Positions 28,316 to 38,692 of a stretch of DNA of 64,000 nt are shown here, piece after piece. Every line of letters starts with the position of its first letter. Position 1 is the stretch's first letter. Both the position numbers and the translations under genes were made by a program. This DNA comes from Arthrobacter castelli DSM 16402 (lineage in GTDB: Bacteria > Actinomycetota > Actinomycetes > Actinomycetales > Micrococcaceae), in contig NZ_AUMN01000011.1 in assembly GCF_000430705.1 (NCBI RefSeq), forward strand, positions 1 to 64,000. Reading direction: 5' to 3'. The notes beneath the pieces are model-generated. The model saw only the letters and a list, made by a program, of their open reading frames with translations, ran no database searches and was not told the DNA's origin.

Positions 28316-29218
28316 TCAGAACACTACTGTGGTGTTGCCGTCCCGCAGCACCCGGTCGTCACAGTGCCAGGCAACAGCCCGCGACAGCACAAGACGTTCG
28401 ACGTCGGCCCCGCGCCGGGCCAGATCCCGGGTGGTGTCGGTGTGGTAGGCGCGCACGACGTCCTGTTCGATAATCGGCCCTTCGTCGAGCTCTTCGGTAA
28501 CGTAGTGCGCCGTCGCTCCGATGAGCTTCACTCCGCGGTCTTTGGCCTTCTGGTAGGGGCCGGCGCCAATGAATGCGGGCAGGAACGAATGGTGGATATT
28601 GATCACCGGCACCCCGACATCACCGAGGAAGTCCGGCGAAATGATTTGCATGTAGCGGGCCAGCACCACAAGATCGACGTTGCCCTTGAGCAGCTCCAAA
28701 TGCTGGCGTTCGGCGTCGGCCTTGTTGTCCTTGTCCACCGGGATGTGGAAATAGGGAATCCCGAACGGCCGCACGTCCTCGGCCAGATCGGCATGGTTGG
28801 AGACCACCATGGTGATATTCATCGGCAATTCCCCGCGCCGCTGGCGCCACAGCAAATCCAGCAGGCAATGATCTGACTTGGACACGAAAATGGCCACGCG
28901 CTTGCGGTGCCGGGCCTCAGTCAGTTTCCAGGACAGATCCAGCCCTTGGGCAATGGCCTTATCCAACTCGGCTTCCAGCTGCGGGCGCAGCGCCGACAGG
29001 TTCGGCAAATGGAAAACCGTACGCTGGAAAAACCGTCCCCCCTCGGGGTCGTTGGTGTGCTGGTCGAGGGAGACGATGTTCGCACCGTGGCGGGTGAGCA
29101 CCGAGGTGACCGTTGCGACAATTCCCGGCCGGTCGGCCCCCTGGACGATTAAGCAGCCACGATCGGCCTGGTGGTCATCGGGCTCCCCGGGTGCGGGTCT
29201 GTACATCTGCTGGGACAT
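28316..29218 (-). CDS. purU: Formyltetrahydrofolate deformylase
   Basis: A 300-residue enzyme that hydrolyses 10-formyl-THF to formate and THF. An N-terminal ACT domain (LIVQGADRPGIVATVTSVLTRHGANIV) is followed by the formyltransferase-type catalytic domain with NIHHSFLPAF (Asn/His) and GATAHYVTEELDEGPIIEQ (Asp). Start ATG at 29218 (MSQQMYRPAP) lies 13 bases after O-demethylase copy 2. Here it probably completes recycling of the demethylation methyl group to free THF rather than feeding purine synthesis. Confidence 0.93.
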   Translation of the reverse strand: MSQQMYRPAPGEPDDHQADRGCLIVQGADRPGIVATVTSVLTRHGANIVSLDQHTNDPEGGRFFQRTVFHLPNLSALRPQLEAELDKAIAQGLDLSWKLTEARHRKRVAIFVSKSDHCLLDLLWRQRRGELPMNITMVVSNHADLAEDVRPFGIPYFHIPVDKDNKADAERQHLELLKGNVDLVVLARYMQIISPDFLGDVGVPVINIHHSFLPAFIGAGPYQKAKDRGVKLIGATAHYVTEELDEGPIIEQDVVRAYHTDTTRDLARRGADVERLVLSRAVAWHCDDRVLRDGNTTVVF

Positions 29219-29231
29219 CGTCACGAGTACA

Positions 29232-30641
<1,410 letters not shown>

Positions 30642-30710
30642 TCATCCTCTCTGTATGGGCACCGATGACGGTGCCGAATCTATGGGGCGCTCCCGTCGGC
30701 GGGGCGAAAA

Positions 30711-31589
30711 TCAGTGTCCGCCGGGGTCCTCGCGAAAAGTCCGGACCCAATCAGCCGTCGTCTTTATCCCGCCGAACGTATAGAAATGCAGCAACATCTG
30801 CCCGTGTTCGTCGTGATTGTGGCGGGAGGCGAATTCGCGGATAATCCGCTCCGGGCCAGCGGTACCGAGCAGGTTGGTCAACGAGAACCCATACTTCTGC
30901 ACGATGCCGGCCGAAGTGCCCACCCCAAACCGGCGGGCATAGGTCAGCAGACGTTTCACTCCGGCCGGTCCGGGCACGCCGATCCGCACGGGTGCATCCA
31001 CTCCCCGCCGGCGCAACTCGGACAACCATGCAAAGACGGGGTCGGCGTCGAAACCGAATTGGGTGATGATGGACGGCTCCAGCCCCTGTTCGGCGGCTGC
31101 CGCATACTTGTCGGTGACCGCCTCCCACAGCCGCTGGTCGCTGATCTCCGGATGCCCCTCCGGATACCCGCCGAAGGCAACATGCTTGAATCCATACTGA
31201 CCGAGCAAACCGGTGCGGATCAGCGACAGCGCGTCCTCGTAGGGGCCCTGTGGTTCGGCCGGGTCTCCACCGACCACGAACACGTCCTGTGGCGCCGCCG
31301 CCGTTGCCAACGCCTCCAGAAACTGCTCGAACTCTGCCTGCGAGCCCAGCCGGCGCGCGGAAATATGCGGCACCGGCACGAACCCCAACCGCCTGACCGC
31401 AGCCGCCGCATCGACGCGCATCTGCAGGTCCTCGTTCCCCAGAAAGGTCACCGAAACCCGGGTACCGGCGGGCATCAGCGGGGCCGCATCCTCCAGCGCG
31501 GAGACATCCTTGCCCGTCATTTCCAAAGAGAAGTCGTTCAGCAGTGCAGGAACGTCGCCCCCGGACGATGCAGCATGTTGGTCAGCCAT
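30711..31589 (-). CDS. metF: Methylenetetrahydrofolate-reductase-family protein
   Basis: A 292-residue TIM-barrel flavoprotein of the MTHFR family. The early SLEMTGKD is at the place of the catalytic-Glu SFEFFPPK block; VVGGDPAEPQGPYEDALSLI and FGFDADPVFAWL fit the FAD/folate barrel. Similarity to housekeeping MetF is modest and the length is typical. In this operon it should oxidise 5-methyl-THF, produced by O-demethylation, to 5,10-methylene-THF. FolD is not seen in the window. Confidence 0.8.
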   Translation of the reverse strand: MADQHAASSGGDVPALLNDFSLEMTGKDVSALEDAAPLMPAGTRVSVTFLGNEDLQMRVDAAAAVRRLGFVPVPHISARRLGSQAEFEQFLEALATAAAPQDVFVVGGDPAEPQGPYEDALSLIRTGLLGQYGFKHVAFGGYPEGHPEISDQRLWEAVTDKYAAAAEQGLEPSIITQFGFDADPVFAWLSELRRRGVDAPVRIGVPGPAGVKRLLTYARRFGVGTSAGIVQKYGFSLTNLLGTAGPERIIREFASRHNHDEHGQMLLHFYTFGGIKTTADWVRTFREDPGGH

Positions 31590-31618
31590 TTGAACTTCCC
31601 TTCCCTCAGGAATTAATC

Positions 31619-31636
31619 GTCAACATTCTTGTTGAC
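31619..31636. promoter_or_regulatory. GntR-regulon operator, site 6 (perfect palindrome)
   Basis: GTCAACA-TTCT-TGTTGAC, perfect 7-4-7, nearly identical to site 5 and lying 30 bases before the metF start. It should control metF, O-demethylase copy 2 and purU. Confidence 0.72.
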
Positions 31637-31641
31637 AAGAT

Positions 31642-31660
31642 ATCACCGGCTCCCGGTGAT
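31642..31660 (-). terminator. Hairpin after O-demethylase paralogue 3
   Basis: ATCACCGG-CTC-CCGGTGAT, a perfect eight-base stem beginning eight bases after the stop of the leftward gene. It separates that gene from the metF operon. Confidence 0.55.
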
Positions 31661-31667
31661 GTCCCGG

Positions 31668-33023
31668 TCAATTGGAGCGGTAGGTTTGGCGGGCGAAATC
31701 GGAGTACGGCACCGGCGCCACTGTCGCTCGAATCTCGACTTGGCGGTGTGCCTCGACCTGAGGCTTGGCGGAGTTGGGATCCTCGCCCCAGAGCACGCTG
31801 ACCTGCGTGCCCGGTTCGGCATGCCGTTTGTCAATCGTTGCCAGCGAGATGAAGGCCTGCTCGTTGGTGGCGTAGCCGCAGTCGAAGGACAGCCCCACGC
31901 CCGCCCCGTCGGCGAGCACCTGGTCAACCTGATAGAACGCGTAGCGGGCCTTGGGCAGATCGAAGTACTTTGCCGGCAGCCCGTCAGAACCGAGGGATTT
32001 GAAAACGTCGGCCACGTCGTCGCTGTTCCAGACCAGCGTGACCTTCTCCCGCGGCGGGTTGTCCCGCATCCGTTCCAGCGCATCACGGCCGATGAAGTCA
32101 TGGTCAAACGAGACGACCCGGCCGTAGTTGAGGTCCCACGGCGTGACATAGTAATCGGCGATGTTTGGGGAAGCAAAGCTTCCACCGAGGGAACCCACCG
32201 CATTGGCCGGAAGCCATTTACGGTATGCCGCGAGCGTCTCCCCGGTGAAGATGGCCGGCACCGGTGTCGGCACCCATCCGGAGGGAAGCGGCGAGGTGGA
32301 GTAGGCCTTGGCCCCCACTTGGCGCAGGCCGAACTCTTCGCCGGCGGCAAGGATCGCATCCCGCACCCGCTCGCCGTCGGCCCATGGCCCGAAGATCTCG
32401 AACCCTGCCTGCCCGGCGATGCCGTGCCGGATGGCCCGCACCTGGCATCCGGCGATGGTGAACCCGGTCATGTGGAAGAATTTCACATCCGGTGCCGGCC
32501 CTCCGATCAGCTTCTCGGTCAAGGCGAGCGCGGCCGGTCCCTGAAGCTCGTAGCGGTAGTTCTTCGGGGGGCCCGTGCGCACCAGGGAGTTGTCGTCTCG
32601 TTCGGTGGTGGCGTCATAGTTGCCCGCCTCCAGGTGGAACTGCACCCAGTCCAGCACGGTCGGGTGCCCGACGAGGTTGAAGCTCCCCTCCGCCAGGTAC
32701 GCCAGAATCGCGTCCCCGATCAAGTGCCCGTCGGCGTTGACCGCGACGAACTGCTTCGCCGTGTTCACCTTGAAGTTTGCAAACTTATTCACGCCCGTAT
32801 CGCTGAGCAGCTGCAGGGCGTCGGGGCCGTTGATATACAGGTCGGTCATGTGGTGGGACTGGTCGAGCAATGCAACAGTGTCGCGCCACGAGCGCTGCTC
32901 GGACCGCCAGTTCGTGAACTCCGGCGTGATCGGAAAGATAGTTGGCTTGGCCGGCGAGTTGCGCAACAGCTCAACCACATTTCCGGACCGCCGTATGGCT
33001 TCCTCCAAGCTCTCACCGCTCAT
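31668..33023 (-). CDS. THF-dependent aromatic O-demethylase-like protein, divergent paralogue
   Basis: A 451-residue GcvT-fold protein of the same family ([36 protein letters not shown]) but only moderately similar to copies 1 and 2, with many changes through the middle and C-terminus. It probably prefers a different methoxy-aromatic (for instance syringate against vanillate, inference). ATG at 33023. No clear GntR operator was seen upstream; it may be controlled by the divergent IclR. Confidence 0.87.
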   Translation of the reverse strand: MSGESLEEAIRRSGNVVELLRNSPAKPTIFPITPEFTNWRSEQRSWRDTVALLDQSHHMTDLYINGPDALQLLSDTGVNKFANFKVNTAKQFVAVNADGHLIGDAILAYLAEGSFNLVGHPTVLDWVQFHLEAGNYDATTERDDNSLVRTGPPKNYRYELQGPAALALTEKLIGGPAPDVKFFHMTGFTIAGCQVRAIRHGIAGQAGFEIFGPWADGERVRDAILAAGEEFGLRQVGAKAYSTSPLPSGWVPTPVPAIFTGETLAAYRKWLPANAVGSLGGSFASPNIADYYVTPWDLNYGRVVSFDHDFIGRDALERMRDNPPREKVTLVWNSDDVADVFKSLGSDGLPAKYFDLPKARYAFYQVDQVLADGAGVGLSFDCGYATNEQAFISLATIDKRHAEPGTQVSVLWGEDPNSAKPQVEAHRQVEIRATVAPVPYSDFARQTYRSN

Positions 33024-33134
33024 TTGGTTTCGCTCCCTTCCCGTAAGCAGCCAGCCTGCCCGAACACGCCGTCACCCTCCAAGGCTCTCCGATTCTCCGA
33101 GCATTTGATACCGCGTGGGCGTGCCCTGCGGGCG

Positions 33135-33196
33135 ATAGTTTCAACTATGTCCGAGCTCACACGACATCTGCTATGGTCGATTCCATTGAAAGGAAT
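33135..33196. promoter_or_regulatory. Two palindromes in the divergent IclR/O-demethylase gap
   Basis: ATAGTT-TC-AACTAT (33135-33148) and ATTCC-N7-GGAAT (33180-33196) lie between the divergent starts at 33023 and 33202. The second overlaps the ribosome-binding site of the IclR gene, which suggests autorepression. Confidence 0.4.
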
Positions 33197-33201
33197 AACT
33201 C

Positions 33202-34074
33202 ATGGCTCTAGCCTCGCGCGGCGTGCCGGTGCTGGACCGGCTCATGCAGGTCCTGGAGGCGTTCGACCTCAACTCGCCCAGCCTGACCCTGACCCAGATT
33301 TCCCAACGAGCGCACATGCCGATGGCCACTGTGCATCGTCTGACGGCGGACCTGGAGGAACACGGACTGCTGGAACGGCTCCCGGACCGCTCCTACCGAA
33401 TTGGCGTCCGGCTCTGGGAGCTCGCCTGCCTGGCACCAGGTGCGCTGGGACTGCGGGAACTGGCGATGCCGCATCTTCAGGACGTGCATGCGACAATCCG
33501 GCAGCATACCCAGCTCGGTATCCTGCAGGACCGCGAAGTGCTGTTCCTGGAGCGGCTATCTGCACCGGATGCGGTGATCAATATGACGCTGGTCGGCGGG
33601 CGGGTTCCGCTCAACGCCTCGTCCAGCGGATTGGTGCTGCTGGCCCACGCTTCCCCCGCACTGCAGGAAGAGGTGCTTACCAGTTCGCTGCCACGCTTTA
33701 CCGACCGCACTATTACCGCTGCTCCCGAGTTGCGCCGTGTGCTGGCATCCGTGCGGCAGGAAGGGTACGCGGCAGGGGTTGGGTATGTGAATCTGGAGGC
33801 CACCGGCATTGCGGTGCCCGTATGGGGGCCCAACGAGGTGGTGATCGCCGCCCTGGGTGTCGTGGTGCCCAGCACCACACAGCGTCTGCAGCCGATTGTC
33901 TCGGTATTGCAGTCCGCCGCAGCCAACATTTCCAAGGCGCTGCGGGCCACACACCTGCCGGCCGGTCATGCAGGCGCGGACGACGGCGGGCGGTACCGGG
34001 GAATGATCAGCGCTTCACTGGGCTCCCTGGAACTGTCCGGCAAGGACACCGGCGCACCGTCCGGCAGCGGGTGA
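33202..34074 (+). CDS. IclR-family transcriptional regulator
   Basis: A 290-residue regulator. Winged helix at about residues 8-70 (PVLDRLMQVLEAFD; LTQISQRAHMPMATVHRLTADLEEHGL), then the IclR ligand domain (VNMTLVGGRVPLNASSSGLVLLAHAS). A polar tail of about 35 residues is not conserved. ATG follows AAAGGA. Divergent from O-demethylase paralogue 3, which is its likely target. Confidence 0.9.
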   Translation: MALASRGVPVLDRLMQVLEAFDLNSPSLTLTQISQRAHMPMATVHRLTADLEEHGLLERLPDRSYRIGVRLWELACLAPGALGLRELAMPHLQDVHATIRQHTQLGILQDREVLFLERLSAPDAVINMTLVGGRVPLNASSSGLVLLAHASPALQEEVLTSSLPRFTDRTITAAPELRRVLASVRQEGYAAGVGYVNLEATGIAVPVWGPNEVVIAALGVVVPSTTQRLQPIVSVLQSAAANISKALRATHLPAGHAGADDGGRYRGMISASLGSLELSGKDTGAPSGSG

Positions 34075-34165
34075 GCCTGAAACCCACCCGCGGGCGCGCG
34101 TGACCCTTCAATGCACGATTGAACTGATCTAGTCTTGAGCATGTATCGCTGAACGAGGAGGATCT

Positions 34166-34864
34166 TTGGCGCAGCACACCCCGCATCAGAATGTCACTTT
34201 CGATTCCGCCGGGCAGCCGGCCCACGGTTATCTGGCCGTTCCCGACTCGGGCAGCGGCCCGGGCATCATCGTTATCCAGGAGTGGTGGGGCTTGACCGAC
34301 CACATCCGGAATGTCGCCGATCGCCTCGCGGCCGAGGGTTTTGTGGCCCTGGCCCCTGACTTGTACGGCGGCTCCATCGCCCACGACGGCGCCGAAGCGG
34401 CCGACATGATGTCGCAACTTCCGGAGACGGAAGGGGCCCGCCTGCTCGCCGGCGCCGTCGATTACCTGCTCGCACACGAGGCGGTCACCAGCTCCTCTGT
34501 GGGCGCTACCGGTTTCTGCATGGGCGGCGGTTTCGTGCTGGCCCTCGCCGCGCAGCAGGGCGAGCGGATCAGCGCGGCGGTGCCGTTCTATGGGGTCGGG
34601 CCCGCCGTGCCGGACTCCTTTGAGGGGGTACGAGCGGCGGTGCAGGGTCACTACGGTGAACAGGATGCCGCGTACCCGGTGGAGGCGGCCCGGGCACAGG
34701 AGGAGCAGATCCGCCGCGAGTCCGGGGCGGAGGTTCAGTTTTTCTACTATGACGCCCCGCACGCGTTCCACAATGACGAGAACCCGCAAGGGAATTACCG
34801 CCCCGACGACGCCGCGCTGGCCTGGAACCGCGCGGTCAGCTTCCTTCGGGAGAAGGTGCGGTAG
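34166..34864 (+). CDS. Dienelactone-hydrolase-family protein
   Basis: A 232-residue alpha/beta hydrolase with the DLH triad: Cys118 in GFCMGG, Asp167 in GEQDAAY and His199 in DAPHAFHN, plus the VIQEWWGL segment. A TTG start at 34166 follows GAGGAGG, a strong site. DLH family members hydrolyse (chloro)dienelactones or other esters. Convergent with pcaG, so it is not part of the pcaHG operon. Substrate unproven. Confidence 0.87.
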   Translation: MAQHTPHQNVTFDSAGQPAHGYLAVPDSGSGPGIIVIQEWWGLTDHIRNVADRLAAEGFVALAPDLYGGSIAHDGAEAADMMSQLPETEGARLLAGAVDYLLAHEAVTSSSVGATGFCMGGGFVLALAAQQGERISAAVPFYGVGPAVPDSFEGVRAAVQGHYGEQDAAYPVEAARAQEEQIRRESGAEVQFFYYDAPHAFHNDENPQGNYRPDDAALAWNRAVSFLREKVR

Positions 34865-34882
34865 CCCGCGGACGAGCACTCG

Positions 34883-35452
34883 TCAGTCGAAGGCGAGGAA
34901 CACCGTCTCCCGCACACCCTGCAGGTGGATGTCATGCTGCAACGAACCGTCTTCGGCCCGCGCGGCCACCACAGTGGACAGTTCCTCCGGCTCCAGGCTG
35001 GACAGGAATGGATCGGCCGCGTGCCGGCTGGCGTGATCCGGCAGGTAAATCCTGGTGTGCAGCTTGTTCATCAGTCCGCGGCTGAACACCGCCGCGGCGA
35101 TGAAGGGGGCCTTGCCTGATCCGTCCTTGTATCCCGGGACCACGGTGGAGAACTGGTAATGCCCGGCCGCGTCGGTGGCCGCCCGGCCGAAGCCGGTGAA
35201 GGTGTAGCCGTCGCGATGGAGGGAACCCTCCTGCCGCGGGATGTTCCCGTGCTGATCCGCCTGCCAGATCTCCAGTAGCGCGTCGGGAATCGGGTCCCCG
35301 TCGCCGTCGTAGACATATCCATGCAGCCGGACCGATTCCCGATGGTGCGGCGGGACGAGATTCTCCCCGCCGTCGTACGGCAGCGCGTAGCCGAAGAACG
35401 GTCCGACGGTCTGGCCGGGGGTGGGGGACAGCTTTGATGCATTGGGGCTCAT
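34883..35452 (-). CDS. pcaG: Protocatechuate 3,4-dioxygenase, alpha subunit
   Basis: A 189-residue intradiol dioxygenase alpha subunit. TPGQTVGPFFGYALPY at the N-terminus and the beta-sandwich segment DALLEIWQADQHGNI are typical. The alpha chain lacks the iron ligands, which are supplied by PcaH. It overlaps pcaH by four bases (ATGA). Together they open protocatechuate to 3-carboxy-cis,cis-muconate. Confidence 0.95.
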   Translation of the reverse strand: MSPNASKLSPTPGQTVGPFFGYALPYDGGENLVPPHHRESVRLHGYVYDGDGDPIPDALLEIWQADQHGNIPRQEGSLHRDGYTFTGFGRAATDAAGHYQFSTVVPGYKDGSGKAPFIAAAVFSRGLMNKLHTRIYLPDHASRHAADPFLSSLEPEELSTVVAARAEDGSLQHDIHLQGVRETVFLAFD

Positions 35453-36252
35453 GCTTCGTCTCCTTCCGGCTCAACCCAGGTGGATTTGGACCCGGTGAGC
35501 ACAATATCCCAGCGATATCCCAGCGCCCATTCCGGCGAGGTGAGATTGTGGTCGAAGTTAGCCACCAGACGGTCCCTGGCGTCCTGGTCGACGATCGAGT
35601 TGTAGATCGGGTCCAGCGGGAACAGCGGATCGCCCGGGAAGTACATCTGGGTGACAATCCGCTGCGTGAAGGCCGTGCCAAACACCGAGAAGTGGATGTG
35701 GGCCGGACGCCACGCGTTGCGGTGGTTCTTCCACGGATAGGCGCCGGGCTTGATGGTGAGGAACCGGTACCACCCGTCGTCGTCGGTAAGGCAGCGGCCG
35801 GCCCCGGTGAAGTTCGGGTCGATCGGTGCCGGATGCTGGTCGCGCTTGTGGATGTAGCGGCCGGCGGCGTTGGCCTGCCACACTTCGACGAGTTGGTTGC
35901 GCACCGGGCGTCCTTCGCCGTCGAGCAGCCGTCCCTGCACCACCATCCGTTCGCCGAGGGGTTCACCGCTGTGCACGATGGTCAGGTTGCTCTCCAGCTC
36001 GGCAACATCGGTATGGCCGAAGGCCGGAGAAGCCAGTTCGATCTCTTCCGGGTCAACGTGCCGCAGATTCTTGGTGGGATGGCGCAGGATGCTGCTGCGG
36101 TACGGGGCGAAATCCAGGTCCGGTTGCACGGACGGTGAGGCTCCGGCGTCGAGCTTCTGCCGATACTCGGCGTGTTTGGCCTGGATCTCGCCCGAAATCT
36201 GGTCCTGCGAACCCTCCCCCCGGTCGGACAGGTTGACCGTCTCGGTGCTCAT
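35449..36252 (-). CDS. pcaH: Protocatechuate 3,4-dioxygenase, beta subunit
   Basis: A 267-residue catalytic subunit. Fe(III) ligands are visible as the two Tyr (GRYIHKRD; PGAYPWKNH) and two His (RPAHIHFSVFG). An N-terminal extension of about 40 residues is charged. It precedes pcaG in a two-gene operon; the gap to the IclR gene (36253-36374) has no strong operator that I can identify. Confidence 0.95.
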   Translation of the reverse strand: MSTETVNLSDRGEGSQDQISGEIQAKHAEYRQKLDAGASPSVQPDLDFAPYRSSILRHPTKNLRHVDPEEIELASPAFGHTDVAELESNLTIVHSGEPLGERMVVQGRLLDGEGRPVRNQLVEVWQANAAGRYIHKRDQHPAPIDPNFTGAGRCLTDDDGWYRFLTIKPGAYPWKNHRNAWRPAHIHFSVFGTAFTQRIVTQMYFPGDPLFPLDPIYNSIVDQDARDRLVANFDHNLTSPEWALGYRWDIVLTGSKSTWVEPEGDEA

Positions 36253-36374
36253 GTATCTCCTTTTGTCTGTGCGGCGTCTGTGCGGCGCGCGCCGTTCCGA
36301 CAGCGGTAATGCGCGACGGCGCGATGGCTGGTCTGCGCTTCACCATGTCAGGATCCCCGCAGGCGGGCAATCAC

Positions 36375-37157
36375 TTACTCCCACTGAGTGGGATGCTCCT
36401 CCATGGCGGCCGAAATTCCCGCCGCGGCGCGGCGCAGCAGCGGCACGAACCTGCGCACGTCGCCCCGGGCCGTGTGCAGCACCAGGCTGATCGAGGCGTA
36501 CGTCGTCGACGACGGATCCGAAATAGGAACTGCAATGGAGACATTGCCCAGCGTCATTTCCTGGCTGGTCAGCGCGAAGCCACGCTCCCGCGTCTGCTCA
36601 ATCTCGTCCCGCAGCTTCGGCGCGGACACCACGGAGTATGCGGTGGGCCGGGCCAGCACCGCACCGAGATACTCCTCGACAAAGGAATCCTGCTGGAAGG
36701 CGAGCAGCACCTTGCCCACTCCTGTGGTGTGCAGCGGAAGCCGCCCGCCCATCCGACTGACGGTGGGCACCGACCGGTGTCCGATCAGCCGCGCCACGTA
36801 CAGGGCTTCGTTGCCCGACAGCACGGCCAGATGCACATTTTCGGCAGCCGCTTCGTACAGTTCCAGCATGTAGGGCAGCGCTGATTCGCGCAGGTGCAGG
36901 CTGACGCTGGACAGTTCCCCGATCTCCCACAGCCGGGTACCGATCCAGTACTGTTGATCGGCATACGAAAGCAGGCCGTGGCTGACCAGTTCTGTGGCCA
37001 ACCGGTGGGCGGTCGACGTCGGCAGTGCCGCCCGGGCGGCGATCTGCTGCAAACCGAGGGACGGCGTCTCCTCGCTGAAGCAGTCCAGGATGCTCAGCGC
37101 CCGGGCCAGCACGGAAGACCCGGGCTGGGACGTATTACCCGCCATCTGCTGCTCCAT
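36375..37157 (-). CDS. IclR-family transcriptional regulator
   Basis: A 260-residue IclR protein. DNA-binding domain at about residues 13-75 (SVLARALSILDCFSEETPSLGLQQIAARAALPTSTAHRL), effector domain to the end with SRMGGRLPLHTTGVGKVLLA. Between pcaH and an MFS gene on the same strand. It may control pcaHG, the MFS gene or the divergent ABC operon, whose operator at 38626 has an IclR-type layout. Confidence 0.9.
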   Translation of the reverse strand: MEQQMAGNTSQPGSSVLARALSILDCFSEETPSLGLQQIAARAALPTSTAHRLATELVSHGLLSYADQQYWIGTRLWEIGELSSVSLHLRESALPYMLELYEAAAENVHLAVLSGNEALYVARLIGHRSVPTVSRMGGRLPLHTTGVGKVLLAFQQDSFVEEYLGAVLARPTAYSVVSAPKLRDEIEQTRERGFALTSQEMTLGNVSIAVPISDPSSTTYASISLVLHTARGDVRRFVPLLRRAAAGISAAMEEHPTQWE

Positions 37158-37212
37158 TCCTTACCGGATCTGTTTCTTCCGCGCCTATTCGGGTCAAGCC
37201 GGTCAAACCAGG

Positions 37213-38490
37213 TCAGGCCGGGGCAACATACCGGTTCCGTCCTGCCGCAAGACCGGCCGTTGCCTGGGCAACCCCGATCAACGCCAGCAGTTGCAGCGGA
37301 AGGGTCCAGGAGTCCGTGACCCCGTATACGGCGCCGAACAGCACCGGTCCGCAGGCGGCCAGCAGGTAACCGATCGATTGGCCCATACTGGACAGCGCGC
37401 TGGCCTGGCGATGGGTGTGCGTCCGCAGTCCGAAGAAGGAGAGCGCCGAAACCAGCGAACTGCCGCAGCAGAACCCGGAGATGACCACCCACAACAGCAG
37501 CAGGTCCGGCAGGAAAACGATGCCCAGCATGGACAGCAGCAGCAACACCGGCGGAGTTGCCGCAGTGAACCGCTGGTCCCTCCCGCGATTCAACAATAAG
37601 GGCGTCAGCAAGCTGCCTGCGATACCCAAGGCCTGGAAGAGGAAGACATCCCAGCCGGATTCGACGTCGGACCTCCCGAAAGTGCGCACGATGCTGGGCA
37701 GCCAGGTGATCAGGATGTAGAATGTGGCCGACTGAAGTCCCATATACAACGTGACCTGCCAGGCGGTGGCGGACTTCCACACCAGTGGGGTCGGGGCTGT
37801 CGGTGCGGGCGGTGCTGCCGGTGCAGCCGGTGCACCCGGTCCTGCTGTGGCCTTCGCCGCCGTCGAGCCATCATGGACAGTAGCCCGATCCGGCCTGCCC
37901 GGGTGCTTGCGCCTTAATTGTGGCAGCCATACCAGTACCGCCGGCACCACGAGCAGGGCCCACGCCGCCATCGCCCAGCGCCAACTCGAACCCGGGACGG
38001 TCGCTAGCGGCACCGCCAGTCCGGCCCCCAAACCTGCAAATGAACCCAGCACCGCCGAATATGCCCCGGTCAACGAGGCCATCTTCGTCGGAAAGTCGCG
38101 CTTGATCACCGCCGGCACCAGCACATTGCAGATGGCGATGGCCGCACCGGTAATAAAGGAACCTGCCCACAGATTGAAAATGCTGCCTTCAAGGGAACGA
38201 AACACCGTCCCGCCTATCAGCACCAGCAGTGCGGTGAAAATCGTCCGCTCGAGCCCAAACCTGCCGCTGAGGTTGTGGGCCAGCGGGGACACGATGGCGA
38301 ACGCCAGCAGGGGCAGTGTGGTCAGCAGGCCGAGTGCCGCCGTCGACACTCCGGTATCTGCCGCGATGGCATCAAGCAGCGGGCCCGCGCTGGTCAGGGT
38401 GGCACGGAGGTTCGCCGCGACCAGCAGCAGCCCGAGCACCAGCAAAGCACCGGACGTCCGCCGATGCTCGCCCGTCACCGTACCGGCCAT
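37213..38490 (-). CDS. MFS transporter, CynX/NimT family
   Basis: A 425-residue, twelve-segment permease. NLRATLTSAGPLLDAIAAD and NVLVPAVIKRDFP are typical of the cyanate/nitroimidazole (CynX/NimT) subgroup. A Pro/Ala-rich low-complexity loop separates the two halves at about residues 208-235. Substrate unknown; an aromatic or organic anion is plausible from context. Divergent from the Ssu/Tau-type importer. Confidence 0.85.
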   Translation of the reverse strand: MAGTVTGEHRRTSGALLVLGLLLVAANLRATLTSAGPLLDAIAADTGVSTAALGLLTTLPLLAFAIVSPLAHNLSGRFGLERTIFTALLVLIGGTVFRSLEGSIFNLWAGSFITGAAIAICNVLVPAVIKRDFPTKMASLTGAYSAVLGSFAGLGAGLAVPLATVPGSSWRWAMAAWALLVVPAVLVWLPQLRRKHPGRPDRATVHDGSTAAKATAGPGAPAAPAAPPAPTAPTPLVWKSATAWQVTLYMGLQSATFYILITWLPSIVRTFGRSDVESGWDVFLFQALGIAGSLLTPLLLNRGRDQRFTAATPPVLLLLSMLGIVFLPDLLLLWVVISGFCCGSSLVSALSFFGLRTHTHRQASALSSMGQSIGYLLAACGPVLFGAVYGVTDSWTLPLQLLALIGVAQATAGLAAGRNRYVAPA

Positions 38491-38579
38491 TTCCGCTGTC
38501 CTTTCTCCGCCCCGCGCACACCGCCCTCGCTGCCCACGCTAGCCTGTGATTGCAAAGCTGCAACGAAGGGACATTCCGC

Positions 38580-38608
38580 TTGACTGGCTGTGAGTCACCT
38601 CATAATGT
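38580..38608 (+). promoter_or_regulatory. Promoter of the Ssu/Tau-type ABC operon
   Basis: TTGACT (38580-38585), a 17-base spacer and TAATGT (38603-38608). A near-consensus vegetative promoter, 85 bases before the first gene. Confidence 0.65.
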
Positions 38609-38617
38609 TTTCATCTA

Positions 38618-38640
38618 GAACACGTGTTCATTATACGAAC
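38618..38640. promoter_or_regulatory. Overlapping palindromes, candidate IclR operator
   Basis: GAACACGTGTTC (38618-38629) is a perfect palindrome, and GTTC-ATTATAC-GAAC (38626-38640) has the same GTTC-N7-GAAC layout as the site before pcaI. It begins just after the -10 box, the usual place for a repressor. Confidence 0.55.
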
Positions 38641-38692
38641 TGCAGCGGGGGATCGGCGCAACCGGCGTCGGCCAGCCAACAAAAGGAAAACG

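Noticed and set aside
31629-34103. An 824-codon plus-strand open frame across O-demethylase paralogue 3 and the IclR gene
   Set aside because: It is antisense to one real gene and out of frame with another; composition is that of a GC-bias artefact.
34166-36252. Dienelactone hydrolase as part of a pcaHG operon
   Set aside because: It is on the opposite strand and convergent with pcaG.
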